Below, piece after piece: positions 1 to 10,768 of a stretch of 64,000 nt of DNA. A program made the position numbers and the translations under genes. The DNA is from an uncultured Clostridia bacterium. Its GTDB lineage: Bacteria > Bacillota > Clostridia > TANB77 > CAG-508. The stretch spans positions 1 to 64,000 of the forward strand of contig CANQTX010000004.1 of the NCBI GenBank assembly GCA_947626885.1. Reading direction: 5' to 3'. The notes beneath the pieces are model-generated. The model did no database searches, was not told where the DNA came from, and was given only the letters and a program-made list of their open reading frames with translations. Positions within the stretch are counted from its first letter, which is position 1, and each line of letters opens with the position of its first letter.

Positions 1-509
<509 letters not shown>

Positions 510-843
510 TTACTAGTACAGAAAAATGCCAATCGTAAAGTCTATTTTAAAAATTTCTTTAAATTTTTTAGAGGATATTTGTTTTTTAAACTGTCTATAT
601 AGAAATAATTATGTTCATTGAAGAATAAATATAGCTTATTATTTATAATTACTCTATGTGGTTCTACATAGGCTAAGTTAGTATGTTTAATTATTCTTAA
701 AGTTCCATTAATTATTTTAAGAGTCGTTTTACTAAAGGTACAAGCCTATTCAATTTTAGATAATAGTTCTTCACTTATTTTAATTTCTTTTTTGATTACA
801 GTAATCATCTCACACCATCCTTTCATTTAAGATAAAAGGCGTC

Positions 844-871
844 AAAAAAATCAACCTTTTACAGTTGATTT
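844..871 (-). terminator. Rho-independent terminator downstream of tRNA-Thr(CGT)
   Basis: On the minus strand AAATCAAC-tgtaaaag-GTTGATTT followed by T-run. Confidence 0.7.
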
Positions 872-905
872 AATCGTTTTCGTCTGGTGCGACGATTTTA
901 CTTAT

Positions 906-981
906 TGGAGCTTATAGGCGGAATCGAACCGCCGACCTACAGGTTACGAATCTGTTGCTCTACCAACTGAGCTATATAAGC
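906..981 (-). tRNA. tRNA-Thr (anticodon CGT), CCA encoded
   Basis: Reverse complement GCTTATATAGCTCAGTTGGTAGAGCAACAGATTCGTAACCTGTAGGTCGGCGGTTCGATTCCGCCTATAAGCTCCA; cloverleaf with 7-bp acceptor stem and GGTTCGATTCC T-arm. Confidence 0.93.
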
Positions 982-1056
982 ATACACATAGAATTATTAT
1001 ACATATTTTAACAATAAAAATCAATACTTTATAATAAATATTTTAAAAGTCATTTC

Positions 1057-1085
1057 TTGACGAAAATCAAAAAAGATAGTAAAAT
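1057..1085 (+). promoter_or_regulatory. Sigma-A type promoter for rnpB
   Basis: TTGACG - 17 nt - TAAAAT just upstream of the RNase P RNA. Confidence 0.65.
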
Positions 1086-1095
1086 AAACAATAGA

Positions 1096-1430
1096 GTAAA
1101 TTGAATAGTCGCTGGTGAAAGTTGAAAAGCTTCACGAGAGGAAAGTCCGGGCTCCGTAGAGCAAAGATACTTGATAACGTCAAGCGAGGGTAACCTTAGG
1201 GAAAGTGCAACAGAAAATAACAACCATGAAAATGGTTCAGGTGAAAAGGTGGAGTAAAAGCCCACCAGCAATATGGTGACATATTGGCTGTGTAAACCCT
1301 ATCTGGAGCAACACCTTGTAGAGAAGATTAAGACTGCTCGTCGCCTTCTCGATTTGAGTGGCTTGAAATATATAGTAATATATATTCTAGATAAATGACT
1401 ATTCACGACAGAACCCGGCTTACAGATTTA
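1096..1430 (+). ncRNA. rnpB: RNase P RNA
   Basis: Conserved elements GAGGAAAGTCCGGGCTCC, ...GCAACAGAAAA..., and 3' ACAGAACCCGGCTTA. Confidence 0.93.
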
Positions 1431-1440
1431 CTTTATAAAT

Positions 1441-1472
1441 GAAACCAGATAGAACGAACACTATCTGGTTTC
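1441..1472 (+). terminator. Perfect 12-bp inverted repeat after rnpB (possible terminator or processing hairpin)
   Basis: GAAACCAGATAG-aacgaaca-CTATCTGGTTTC; no following U-run. Confidence 0.45.
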
Positions 1473-1488
1473 ATAATAGGAGGATAAT

Positions 1489-2676
1489 ATGAACGAAGTT
1501 TTTGCAGATTTACATGTCCATATAGGAAGAAGCGAGAAAGGAAAACCAATAAAAATTACTGCAGCTAAAAGTTTGAATTTTGCCAATATAGCAAAAGAAT
1601 GTGTAGAAAAAAAAGGTATCCAAATAGTAGGAATTATTGATTGTGGTTCTCCTTATGTTATTGAAGACATTGAAAAATTTTTAAGCCAAGGAGATGCTTA
1701 TGAAATTCCTGATGGAGGAATTATTTATAAAGATAAAGTATGCATTATTTTAGGAAGTGAAATTGAGACTTCAGAAATCAATGATGAAGGAAACACAGGT
1801 AGTGCTCATAATTTATGTTATTTTCCTAAGTTAGCAGATATTAAGGCTTTTTCTCATGAAATGAGAAATCATATTAAAAATATAACATTAAGTTCTCAAA
1901 GAGCAGATATTTCAGCTTATGAATTAATTGATATTGTAGAAAAATATCATGGTATTTTAATTCCTGCTCACTGTTTTACGCCACATAAAAGTTTTTATGG
2001 AAACTGCACATCTTCTTTGAAACGAATTTTTAAAGAAAAATATGATAAAATTTTAGCCATAGAATTAGGATTAAGTTCTGATACTTTTTTAGCCGATAAA
2101 ATTAGTGAATTAGAAGAAAAGGCTTTTTTAACAAATTCTGATGCACATTCTTTACCAAGAATTGCAAGAGAATATAATAAAATGCAACTGGAGTCAATAA
2201 GTTTTAAAGAATTTTTAAAAGCACTAAAAGGAGAAGATGGTCGAAAAATTTTATCCAATTATGGATTAGATCCCAAATTGGGAAAATATCACAGGACTTA
2301 TTGTGAAGTATGTCACAAAAGAATTCCAGGGATGGCACCTGTAACAAAGTGTAATACATGTGATAGTCGAAATATTACTATGGGAGTATATGATAGGATA
2401 GAAATGATTAAAGACAAACAAGATACCCAAAGTCCCAAAGGAAGACCTGATTATATTTATCAAATTCCACTTACTTTTATACCTGGTGTAGGAGAAAAAA
2501 CAATTCATAAATTATTAGATCATTTTGGAACAGAGATGACAATCTTACATAAATTATCAAATGATGATATTGAAGCAGTTGTAGGAAAAAAAATAGCGAA
2601 CAACATTATTTCTGCACGTGATGGAAAAAGTCATATAGTAGAAGGCGGTGGAGGTGTTTATGGAAAAGTTGAATAA
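1489..2676 (+). CDS. Endonuclease Q family / TIGR00375-like protein (PHP domain plus C-terminal HhH-like region)
   Basis: FADLHVHIGRS PHP motif, internal Cys cluster (CEVCHKRIPGMAPVTKCNTC), HhH-like IPGVGEKTIHKLL; SD GGAGG. Confidence 0.85.
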   Translation: MNEVFADLHVHIGRSEKGKPIKITAAKSLNFANIAKECVEKKGIQIVGIIDCGSPYVIEDIEKFLSQGDAYEIPDGGIIYKDKVCIILGSEIETSEINDEGNTGSAHNLCYFPKLADIKAFSHEMRNHIKNITLSSQRADISAYELIDIVEKYHGILIPAHCFTPHKSFYGNCTSSLKRIFKEKYDKILAIELGLSSDTFLADKISELEEKAFLTNSDAHSLPRIAREYNKMQLESISFKEFLKALKGEDGRKILSNYGLDPKLGKYHRTYCEVCHKRIPGMAPVTKCNTCDSRNITMGVYDRIEMIKDKQDTQSPKGRPDYIYQIPLTFIPGVGEKTIHKLLDHFGTEMTILHKLSNDDIEAVVGKKIANNIISARDGKSHIVEGGGGVYGKVE

Positions 2677-2733
2677 TTAGAAAATTTACGAATACACTTT
2701 ACTATAAAAGTAATGATTAGTAAAGGATATGAT

Positions 2734-3348
2734 ATGAAGAAGCAGAGTATATTAGTAGAATATATTATGAAAAATAAAAAGAATTTTGGTATTATTCTCA
2801 TTTTATTTTTTATAGGAATCATAGGTGGCATTTTTTTTATTAATAATGCCAATATATCGCAAATAGAAGAAATTAAACAATATGTCATAAAATTAGTTGA
2901 TAATATAAAAACATATGGAGATATTAATCGAACAGATATCTTAATACAAAGTATAAAACAGAATGTATGGAGTATGTTACTTATCTGGTTTTTAGGATGT
3001 ACGATTATTGGAAGTATATTTATTTTTATTGCTATTATTTATAAAGGTTTTTCTTTAGGATATACTATTTCTGCTATTATTGCTTGTTTAGGTATTAGAA
3101 AAGGGAGTACATTTGCTATAGCAGCTCTACTGGCACAAAATATAATATTTTTACCTGCATTTTTTATTCTTTCTGAAAGTGGTATTAAATTATATAAAGG
3201 CATTTGTAAACATAACATTGATTTAAAAGTAGAAGTAATAAGACATAGTATTGTTATGTTAATTTCATTATTTTTAGTTATAATATCAAGTTTCACAGAG
3301 GTATATATTTCAACAAATTTAATTATTTTCTTAAAAGATTTTATATAA
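2734..3348 (+). CDS. spoIIM: Stage II sporulation protein M
   Basis: SpoIIM/DUF95-like multi-TM protein directly upstream of xerD as in other endospore formers. The track ORF begins at 2713, but MKKQSILVEY at 2734 is the better start. Confidence 0.82.
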   Translation: MKKQSILVEYIMKNKKNFGIILILFFIGIIGGIFFINNANISQIEEIKQYVIKLVDNIKTYGDINRTDILIQSIKQNVWSMLLIWFLGCTIIGSIFIFIAIIYKGFSLGYTISAIIACLGIRKGSTFAIAALLAQNIIFLPAFFILSESGIKLYKGICKHNIDLKVEVIRHSIVMLISLFLVIISSFTEVYISTNLIIFLKDFI

Positions 3349-3474
3349 AAAATAAAAGAATTTTTTATAAAACTATTTACTTTTAAAGAAATTTTTGATA
3401 TAACATAAATGGTTTATGTAAATTTATGAAGTTTACTTATTTAAAATATACAATATGGATAGGAGAATTTTATC

Positions 3475-4356
3475 ATGGAAAAACAAATTAAACTTTTTTT
3501 AACGTTTCTTGAAAATGATAAAAAATTATCATTAAATACATTACAGTCTTACAAAAGAGATATTTTGCAATATCAAGAATACATAAATAAAAATGGTTTA
3601 AATTTTTTAAAGATAGATAGTGAAGGCTTAAATCAATATTTTGAATATTTAAAATCAATGAATAAAAAAACTTCAACCATATCTAGAAATTTAGCAACAA
3701 TAAGATCCTTTTATCAATTTTTAGTAAGAACAAAAAAAATTAGAAAGGATCCCACTATAGGTGTCCAATCACCAAAAGTAGAGAAAAAAGTGCCTAATAT
3801 TTTAACATCAAAAGAAGTAGAATTATTATTGGAGCAACCAAAAGATGTAGATTTAAAAGGTATTAGAGATAAAGCTATGCTAGAATTTGCTTATGCAACA
3901 GGTATGCGTGTAACAGAAATTATATCTTTAGATATAACAGATGTCAATTTAGAGGAAAATTATGTTGTATGTCATAATGGTGCAAAGCAAAGAAATATTC
4001 CATTAGGTTCCTTATCCATGAAAGCTTTAGAAGAATATATTGTAAAAGCAAGACCTATTTTAATAAAGGATGAAAATGTTAAGGCTTTATTTGTTAATAT
4101 TAATGGTAAACGATTAACCAGACAGGGATTTTGGAAAATTGTGAAATATTATAAAGAGCAAGCACATATATCAAAGGAAATTACACCACATGTTTTAAGA
4201 CATTCTTTTGCAACACATTTATTACAGAATGGTGCAGATTTAAAGGCAATTCAAGTAATGCTAGGACATTCAGATATTTCATCAACACAGGTTTATATGC
4301 AATTTCAAAATGAAAATTTAAAAGATATTTATAAAAAAGCACATCCAAGAGCTTAA
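3475..4356 (+). CDS. xerD: Site-specific tyrosine recombinase XerD
   Basis: N-terminal SAM-like core-binding domain; catalytic HVLRHSFATHLLQNGADLKAIQVMLGHSDISSTQVY. Confidence 0.92.
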   Translation: MEKQIKLFLTFLENDKKLSLNTLQSYKRDILQYQEYINKNGLNFLKIDSEGLNQYFEYLKSMNKKTSTISRNLATIRSFYQFLVRTKKIRKDPTIGVQSPKVEKKVPNILTSKEVELLLEQPKDVDLKGIRDKAMLEFAYATGMRVTEIISLDITDVNLEENYVVCHNGAKQRNIPLGSLSMKALEEYIVKARPILIKDENVKALFVNINGKRLTRQGFWKIVKYYKEQAHISKEITPHVLRHSFATHLLQNGADLKAIQVMLGHSDISSTQVYMQFQNENLKDIYKKAHPRA

Positions 4357-4375
4357 ACATCAATATATTGTTGAT

Positions 4376-4415
4376 AAAAAGGAATAATCTATTATTAGAT
4401 TATTCCTTTTTATCA
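4376..4415 (+). terminator. Rho-independent terminator
   Basis: AAAAAGGAATAATCTA-ttat-TAGATTATTCCTTTTTA. Confidence 0.8.
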
Positions 4416-4567
4416 TAAGAAAATACTATTTTTTAGCTATATAAAACAGATTTTGCTTATTATATAAAATAATCTACAAAGTTGTTGAAAATAAATGATA
4501 TTATGATATAATGCTAATAGCAAATAAAGAATGTGAATAAAAAAGCAAGTGCAGAAGGAGTTAGAAA

Positions 4568-5635
4568 ATGAATACATATTTAATAACAGGAGGAGCTGGG
4601 TTTATAGGATCTAATCTAGTAGATGAATTAATTAAAGAAAATAAAATAATCGTTATAGATAATTTTGATGATTATTATTCCTCCGAATTAAAAGAGAAAA
4701 ATATTCAAGAAAGTATAACACATGCTCATTATCACTTAGAAAAAGTTGATATTAGAAATCAAGAAGAAGTACAAAGAGTTTTTCAAGAAAATACTATTGA
4801 TTTTGTTATTCATTTAGCTGGAATAGGTGGTGTACGATATTCCATTGTTAATCCTGAAAAATATCAGGAAATTAATTATATTGGAACACTACATATATTA
4901 GAAGCAATGAGAAAATATCGTGTAAAAAATATTCTTTTTGCATCGTCCAGTTCTGTATATGGTGACTGTGAAGAAGTGCCTTTCAAAGAAACTTTTTCTT
5001 GTAATATGCCGATTAGCCCTTATGCTGCTTCTAAAAAATCTGCTGAAATGTTATTATATGTATATCATCATTTATATGGATTTAATGTTATTGTAAATCG
5101 CTTTTTTACGGTTTATGGTAAAAGATTACGTCCTGATTTAGCCATTAGCAAATTTACAAAATGTATATTAGAAGAAGAACCAATTCCTTTTTATGGAGAT
5201 GGAAAAACATATCGAGATTATACTTATATAAAAGACATAATCCAAGGCATTAAAAGAGGATTAGCTTATATGCAAAAAAATGAAAATGTTTATGAAATTA
5301 TCAATCTTGGTTGTGGTAGTCCTATAACATTAATACAAATGGTAGAAACGTTAGAAAAAGTATTACACAAGAAAGCAATGATTCATAGAATGGATAAGCA
5401 GGAGGGAGATGTACATGCGACTTATGCAGATATTGCGAAAGCAAAAAAACTGTTAGGTTATCATCCACAATATACTTTTGAAAAAGGTATTCAAGAATTT
5501 GTAGAATGGTATTTAGAAACAAATCATATAACGGAATTAATTGACAATAAAGCAACACATATGCCAGATAAAAAAATAAAAATAAATTTAGAAAAGTTAG
5601 GTGAGAATCATAAAATTATTTATAAAGAATCTTAA
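4568..5635 (+). CDS. NAD-dependent epimerase, CapI/UDP-glucuronate 4-epimerase-like
   Basis: GGAGFIGSNL Rossmann motif, IHLAGIGGVRYSIVNPEKY, SSSVYG, YAASKK, RFFTVYGKRLRPDLAISKFTK. Confidence 0.82.
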   Translation: MNTYLITGGAGFIGSNLVDELIKENKIIVIDNFDDYYSSELKEKNIQESITHAHYHLEKVDIRNQEEVQRVFQENTIDFVIHLAGIGGVRYSIVNPEKYQEINYIGTLHILEAMRKYRVKNILFASSSSVYGDCEEVPFKETFSCNMPISPYAASKKSAEMLLYVYHHLYGFNVIVNRFFTVYGKRLRPDLAISKFTKCILEEEPIPFYGDGKTYRDYTYIKDIIQGIKRGLAYMQKNENVYEIINLGCGSPITLIQMVETLEKVLHKKAMIHRMDKQEGDVHATYADIAKAKKLLGYHPQYTFEKGIQEFVEWYLETNHITELIDNKATHMPDKKIKINLEKLGENHKIIYKES

Positions 5636-6392
5636 AAAATATTTTGAATATGCTTTATATTCTGCCAAAGCAGAATTAAAATCAGAAGTAGCAAACTCCT
5701 ATTTAAATTGGATTTGGTGGATTTTAGAACCCATATGTATGATGTTAATTTATATTTTTGTGGTAGAAATTGTTTTTAAATCGAAAGAACCCAATTTCCC
5801 TGTATTTGTATTTATAGGAATTACGGTATGGAATTTTTTTAGTAAAATGATAACCATTAGTGTTAGGCTAGTTAAAACAAAAAAGATGATTATTTCTAAA
5901 GTATATTTACCTAAATACATATTAGTATTAGAAAAGTCATTTGTATTTGCATTTAAAAGTTTTATATCTTTTGGATTAATCCTAATATTGATGCTATTAT
6001 TTAGAGTGCCTTTCACCATGTATTTATTATCGTTTATTATAATTTTTCTATTACTATATATTATTACATTTGGATTATGTTGTATTATTATGCATTTTGG
6101 AACGTATATAGAAGATTTAACTAACGTATGTACGATTGGACTAAAGTTTCTTTTATATTTTTCTGGAATATTTTACAATATAGAGACGAAGGTTCCAGCA
6201 CCATTTAATCATATATTAGTAAATGTTAATCCGATTGCTTTTATTATTGATGGTTTTAGAAAAATTTTTATGTATGCAACATTCCCTAATATAATGATAA
6301 TAATAGGTTGGTTTTTTATAGGACTTTTATTATCCGCAATTGGTGTAAAGTTAATTCATAAATATGAAAATAGTTATGTGAAGGTAATATAA
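5601..6392 (+). CDS. ABC-2 type polysaccharide export permease (Wzm/TagG-like)
   Basis: Six-TM ABC-2 permease pattern (LNWIWWILEPICMMLIYIFV, PIAFIIDGFRKIF), next to a Wzt-like ATPase. Confidence 0.87.
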   Translation: MRIIKLFIKNLKKYFEYALYSAKAELKSEVANSYLNWIWWILEPICMMLIYIFVVEIVFKSKEPNFPVFVFIGITVWNFFSKMITISVRLVKTKKMIISKVYLPKYILVLEKSFVFAFKSFISFGLILILMLLFRVPFTMYLLSFIIIFLLLYIITFGLCCIIMHFGTYIEDLTNVCTIGLKFLLYFSGIFYNIETKVPAPFNHILVNVNPIAFIIDGFRKIFMYATFPNIMIIIGWFFIGLLLSAIGVKLIHKYENSYVKVI

Positions 6393-6395
6393 ATA

Positions 6396-7130
6396 ATGGA
6401 AGATGTATCAATTGAAGTTAAAGATTTGAAAATTTTTTATAGAGTTTTAACAAGAATGTCTATCAAAAAATCGTTATTGAAATTTCATAGAAATAAAATT
6501 ATAAAAAAAGAAGCCATTAAAGGCTTGAGTTTTCGAGTAAAAAAAGGAGAAGTGGTTGGCATTATAGGAAAAAATGGCTGCGGCAAATCTACATTACTGA
6601 GAGCGATTGCAGGAATTATCTCACCAGATGAAGGTAGTATAGATTTAAAAGGTAATAGTGTTTCCTTATTGGCAATAGGGGTAGGTTTTAATGAGGAACT
6701 TTCAGGTTATGATAATATTTTTCTATCAGGAATGCTTTTGGGAATAGAAAAGGAACAGGTAAAAGAAAAGTTAAATGAGATTATCGATTTTTCAGAATTA
6801 GAAAATGATATATATAAACCAGTAAGAACATACTCTTCTGGTATGCGCTCAAAACTTGCTTTTTCTATTACAGCTATTTTAGAAACAGATATTATATTGA
6901 TTGATGAAGTTCTTAGTGTTGGAGATGTAAGTTTTAAAGAAAAAAGTTATCAAAAAATTAAAGAATTGATATTAGATAAAAGTAAAACAGTTTTATTAGT
7001 ATCTCATGATACAAGTGTTTTATTAGAACTGTGTGATTACATGATTTGGATTTCAGATGGTATTATTAAAAAAGAAGGTAATACACATGAAGTGATTACT
7101 GCTTATGAAGCATTTATGAAAAAAGAATAA
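6396..7130 (+). CDS. ABC transporter ATP-binding protein for polysaccharide export (Wzt/TagH-like)
   Basis: Walker A GKNGCGKSTLL, YSSGMRSKLAFS signature, Walker B IILIDEVLSVGD. Confidence 0.9.
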   Translation: MEDVSIEVKDLKIFYRVLTRMSIKKSLLKFHRNKIIKKEAIKGLSFRVKKGEVVGIIGKNGCGKSTLLRAIAGIISPDEGSIDLKGNSVSLLAIGVGFNEELSGYDNIFLSGMLLGIEKEQVKEKLNEIIDFSELENDIYKPVRTYSSGMRSKLAFSITAILETDIILIDEVLSVGDVSFKEKSYQKIKELILDKSKTVLLVSHDTSVLLELCDYMIWISDGIIKKEGNTHEVITAYEAFMKKE

Positions 7131-7173
7131 AAGGAAACATGCATACAAGATATATTGAAATAGGGAGATTTCT

Positions 7174-8451
7174 ATGAAGATACTTTTAAAAAAAACAGCC
7201 CTTTTTTTGTGTGATGGCTTTTTTATTTTAAGTGCTATATGTCACAAACTTAGTAATACAATGCGAAAAAATAAGAAAGAAGCAGAAAAAAAGAAAATTC
7301 TAATATTAATTGGAAAAATTAGTAAGGGTGGTGCAGAAAGAGCAGCTGTAAATTTAGCTGAAAAACTAGCAAAAGATAATGAGGTTAGCATCGCCATATA
7401 TGATAAAGAGAATTATGGACAAGAAGTAAAAAACTATTCTTGTTTTGTCCACGTAATAGAGGTAGAAGGTAATGGCCCTATTTCTAGAATCTTTGGTATA
7501 AAGCGCTTAAAGAAAAAAAACCAAATCACACATTGTATTAGTTTTGGAACTTATGCTAATTTTTTAAATACGATAACAAGAGTAAAGGAAAAATGTATTA
7601 TTTCTGTAAGAAATTTTTCATCGATTGCAGAAAAGGGCATAATATTAAAATTAAAACATAAAATTGCTAATGCTCTTTCAGATAAAATTGTTGCAGTTTC
7701 TAAGTCAGTAGAAATGGATGAAATAAAAAATTATCATGTAAATTCTAATAAAATTTGTACGATTTCAAATTATTGCAATAAGGATCATATTTTAAATGCT
7801 ATAAATCAATATGCTATTGATGAAATAGATAAGCCGATATTTATGAATAGTCATGTAATAATTACTGTAGGAAAGTTAAAAGAGCAAAAAGGACAGTGGC
7901 ATTTAATTAGAGCTTTTTCCAAAGTAGTGCAAAAACATGATGATGCCAAATTAATTATATTAGGCGTAGGAGAAATGAAAGAATATTTTAAAAATTTAAT
8001 TGCTAATTTACATTTAGAAAATTATGTATATCTGTTAAGCCATAAAAACAATAATGTGTATACTTATATGGCTGCATCTAATATATTTGTATTTCCAACA
8101 TTATTTGAAGGTATGCCAAATGTAATTCTAGAAGCAATGCAATGTGGTTTACCTATTATTGCAACAGATTGTTATGGAGGTAATAAAGAAATTTTAGCAC
8201 CGAGTATACCATTCAATGAAGAAGTAACAGAGATTAAGGAATGTGAATATGGAATATTGATTCCACGCTTAGATTTTAAGCAATATAAAGCAGAAGATAG
8301 ATTAACAAAAGAAGAAGAATTATTAGCAGATGCTATTATTTATATGCTGGAAGAAAAAAATTTAAGAGAACATTATCAGCAAAAGTCTATAGAAAGAGTA
8401 CAAACTTATAATCAAGTAAATTATGTGGAAGAATGGAAAAAAACATTATGA
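7174..8451 (+). CDS. Glycosyltransferase family 4 (GT-B)
   Basis: GKISKGGAERAAVNLA, ...FPTLFEGMPNVILEAMQCGLPIIATDCYGGNKEIL. Confidence 0.87.
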   Translation: MKILLKKTALFLCDGFFILSAICHKLSNTMRKNKKEAEKKKILILIGKISKGGAERAAVNLAEKLAKDNEVSIAIYDKENYGQEVKNYSCFVHVIEVEGNGPISRIFGIKRLKKKNQITHCISFGTYANFLNTITRVKEKCIISVRNFSSIAEKGIILKLKHKIANALSDKIVAVSKSVEMDEIKNYHVNSNKICTISNYCNKDHILNAINQYAIDEIDKPIFMNSHVIITVGKLKEQKGQWHLIRAFSKVVQKHDDAKLIILGVGEMKEYFKNLIANLHLENYVYLLSHKNNNVYTYMAASNIFVFPTLFEGMPNVILEAMQCGLPIIATDCYGGNKEILAPSIPFNEEVTEIKECEYGILIPRLDFKQYKAEDRLTKEEELLADAIIYMLEEKNLREHYQQKSIERVQTYNQVNYVEEWKKTL

Positions 8452-9620
8452 TCAAAAAAAGTATTATGATATTAGTAACCAAATTATCAAATGGTGGTGC
8501 AGAAAAAGCAGCCACAATTCTTGCAAAAAATCTTTCAAAACAATATCAAGTATATTTAGTAGTGTTTAATAATATGATGCAGGATTACAAAGTAACCGTT
8601 CCTGTAATAGATTTAAAAATACCAAAAAGTAAATGTTTTTTTAAAAAAGTATTATTTTTTTTAAAAAAGGTACAAGCCGTAAAAAAAGTAAAAAAACAAT
8701 ATGCAATTGATTGTACGATTAGCTTATTAACAGGGCCGAATCTTGTAAATGTTTTAACTAAAAAATATGGAAAAACCATTATATCTGTTAGAAATAATAT
8801 GCAAGAAAAAAGTTGGTTAGAAAATAAAATTAATCAATATGTAATGAGGCAGGCAAACAAAATTGTAACAGTTGCTGAAGATATGAGAATATTTCATATA
8901 CAAAAAGATCATATTCCTGCCAGTAAAATAGTTACTATTTATAATGTTTGTCTATTAGAAGAAATTAATAAGCAATCAAAAGAAAAGATAACAGATTATC
9001 AAGAAATTTTTTCAAAAGGGAATATTATTATTTCTTTAGGAAGATTCATTAATCAAAAGGGACAATGGCACTTAATTAGAGCATTTTCAGAAATTGTAAA
9101 AAATTATCCAGAATATCAATTGATTATTTTCGGAAGAGGAGAAAAGAAGAATGCTTTAGAAAAATTAATAGAAGAATTATCTATACAAGAAAATGTTCAT
9201 CTATTAGAATTTGTTAACAATCCTTATGCATATTTAAGAAAGGCTGATTTTTTTGTAATGTCGTCTTTGTTTGAAGGATGTTCCAATGCAATATTAGAAG
9301 CTATGGCATGTAATCTTCCTGTTATTGCAACAGACTGTCAGTACGGCAACAGAGAAATTCTAGCACCAAATCTAAAAACAAAAGACAAAATTAAATATTG
9401 TCAAACAGAAACGTTTGGTATATTAGTTCCTGTAGGAGATAAACAATATTATGATGCTGATAGTCCCTTGACCTCTGAAGAGATAGAATTGTATAAGGCT
9501 ATGAAACTTATGATAGAGGATAAAGCACTTAGGAAAGCATATCAAGAAAAATCATTACAAAGAATTCAAGATTTTCAAAATAACACAGAAAAATGGATAA
9601 ATTGTATAGAAGAGGAATAA
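8433..9620 (+). CDS. Glycosyltransferase family 4 (GT-B), paralogue of the preceding gene
   Basis: TKLSNGGAEKAATILAK, ...MSSLFEGCSNAILEAMACNLPVIATDCQYGNREIL. Confidence 0.87.
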   Translation: MEKNIMIKKSIMILVTKLSNGGAEKAATILAKNLSKQYQVYLVVFNNMMQDYKVTVPVIDLKIPKSKCFFKKVLFFLKKVQAVKKVKKQYAIDCTISLLTGPNLVNVLTKKYGKTIISVRNNMQEKSWLENKINQYVMRQANKIVTVAEDMRIFHIQKDHIPASKIVTIYNVCLLEEINKQSKEKITDYQEIFSKGNIIISLGRFINQKGQWHLIRAFSEIVKNYPEYQLIIFGRGEKKNALEKLIEELSIQENVHLLEFVNNPYAYLRKADFFVMSSLFEGCSNAILEAMACNLPVIATDCQYGNREILAPNLKTKDKIKYCQTETFGILVPVGDKQYYDADSPLTSEEIELYKAMKLMIEDKALRKAYQEKSLQRIQDFQNNTEKWINCIEEE

Positions 9621-9623
9621 GTA

Positions 9624-10727
9624 GTGAAAATTGTAGTTATAACTCATAAAACAAAGAATCTTGCTAAAACTAGGAAAAAATTATTACAACTTCTTTTAGA
9701 TAAAGAATATGAAATTGTTGGCATTTGTCCAGAAGAAGATGCTACAGATATATTAGAGGAAATGGGAATTCAAACAAGAGTAGTACAAAACAATAGAATT
9801 TCCATCAGTTTATTTCGTAATATAAAATACTTTTTTGAGGTAAAAAAAGTGCTGCAAGAAGAAAAACCAGATATCGTTTTTAATTACACGATAAAACCGA
9901 ATATTATAGGAAGCATAGCTGCTAAAATGGCAAAAGTTTCTAGAATTTATTCTATGGTTACAGGATTAGGCTATATTTATTCTAGTGAAAAGTGGAGAGT
10001 AAAGTGTATTAGGTTATTTTGTAATATAGGCTATAGAATAGCTTTTCATTTGAATACAAAAGTGATTTTCCAAAATAAAGATGATAAAAATGATTTTATC
10101 CAAAGAGGATATATAGCTAAGGATAAAGCTTTTGTAATAGATGGCTCTGGTGTTGATATGGAAAGATTTACATATACAAAGTTACCAAAAGAATTTAATT
10201 TTTTAATGGTAGCTAGAATGTTAGATGTCAAAGGTGTAGAAGAATATTGTAAAGCGGCAGAAATTATAAAAAAGAAATATCCTAAGGTATCTTTTACTTT
10301 TGTAGGAGAAGAAGAAAATACGTATAGAGGTATTAAACCAGATATTATTCAACCATATAAAGAAAATCATATTGTTAAATTTGAAGGATATCAGGAGAAT
10401 GTAGAAGAGTATATAAAAAAATGTAAGGTATTTGTTTTGCCATCATATTTAAAAGAAGGAATACCTAGAACCCTATTAGAAGCTTTGGCAGTAGGGAGAC
10501 CTATTATAACAACAGATGTGTCGGGATGCAAAGAAACTGTAAAAGAAGGAGAAAATGGTTTTCTGGTACGACCTAGAGATATACAGGAGTTGGTAGAAAA
10601 AATGGAATATATGATAAAACACGAAGCATTATTGCAAAAGATGGGAGAATGTAGTTTTCAATATGCAAAGAAACGTTTTGAAATTCACCTAATTAATCAA
10701 AAAATGTTAGAAATTATGGATTTATAA
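9624..10727 (+). CDS. Glycosyltransferase family 4 (PglA-like)
   Basis: IVFNYTIKPNIIGSIAAK, YLKEGIPRTLLEALAVGRPIITTDVSGCKETVKEGENGFLV. Confidence 0.85.
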   Translation: MKIVVITHKTKNLAKTRKKLLQLLLDKEYEIVGICPEEDATDILEEMGIQTRVVQNNRISISLFRNIKYFFEVKKVLQEEKPDIVFNYTIKPNIIGSIAAKMAKVSRIYSMVTGLGYIYSSEKWRVKCIRLFCNIGYRIAFHLNTKVIFQNKDDKNDFIQRGYIAKDKAFVIDGSGVDMERFTYTKLPKEFNFLMVARMLDVKGVEEYCKAAEIIKKKYPKVSFTFVGEEENTYRGIKPDIIQPYKENHIVKFEGYQENVEEYIKKCKVFVLPSYLKEGIPRTLLEALAVGRPIITTDVSGCKETVKEGENGFLVRPRDIQELVEKMEYMIKHEALLQKMGECSFQYAKKRFEIHLINQKMLEIMDL

Positions 10728-10768
10728 AAAATAGAATTTAGGAAGGAATTAGGTATTTATTCAATATA

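Noticed and set aside
1050-1271. 73-aa minus-strand ORF
   Set aside because: Lies antisense to RNase P RNA; no SD or recognisable family.
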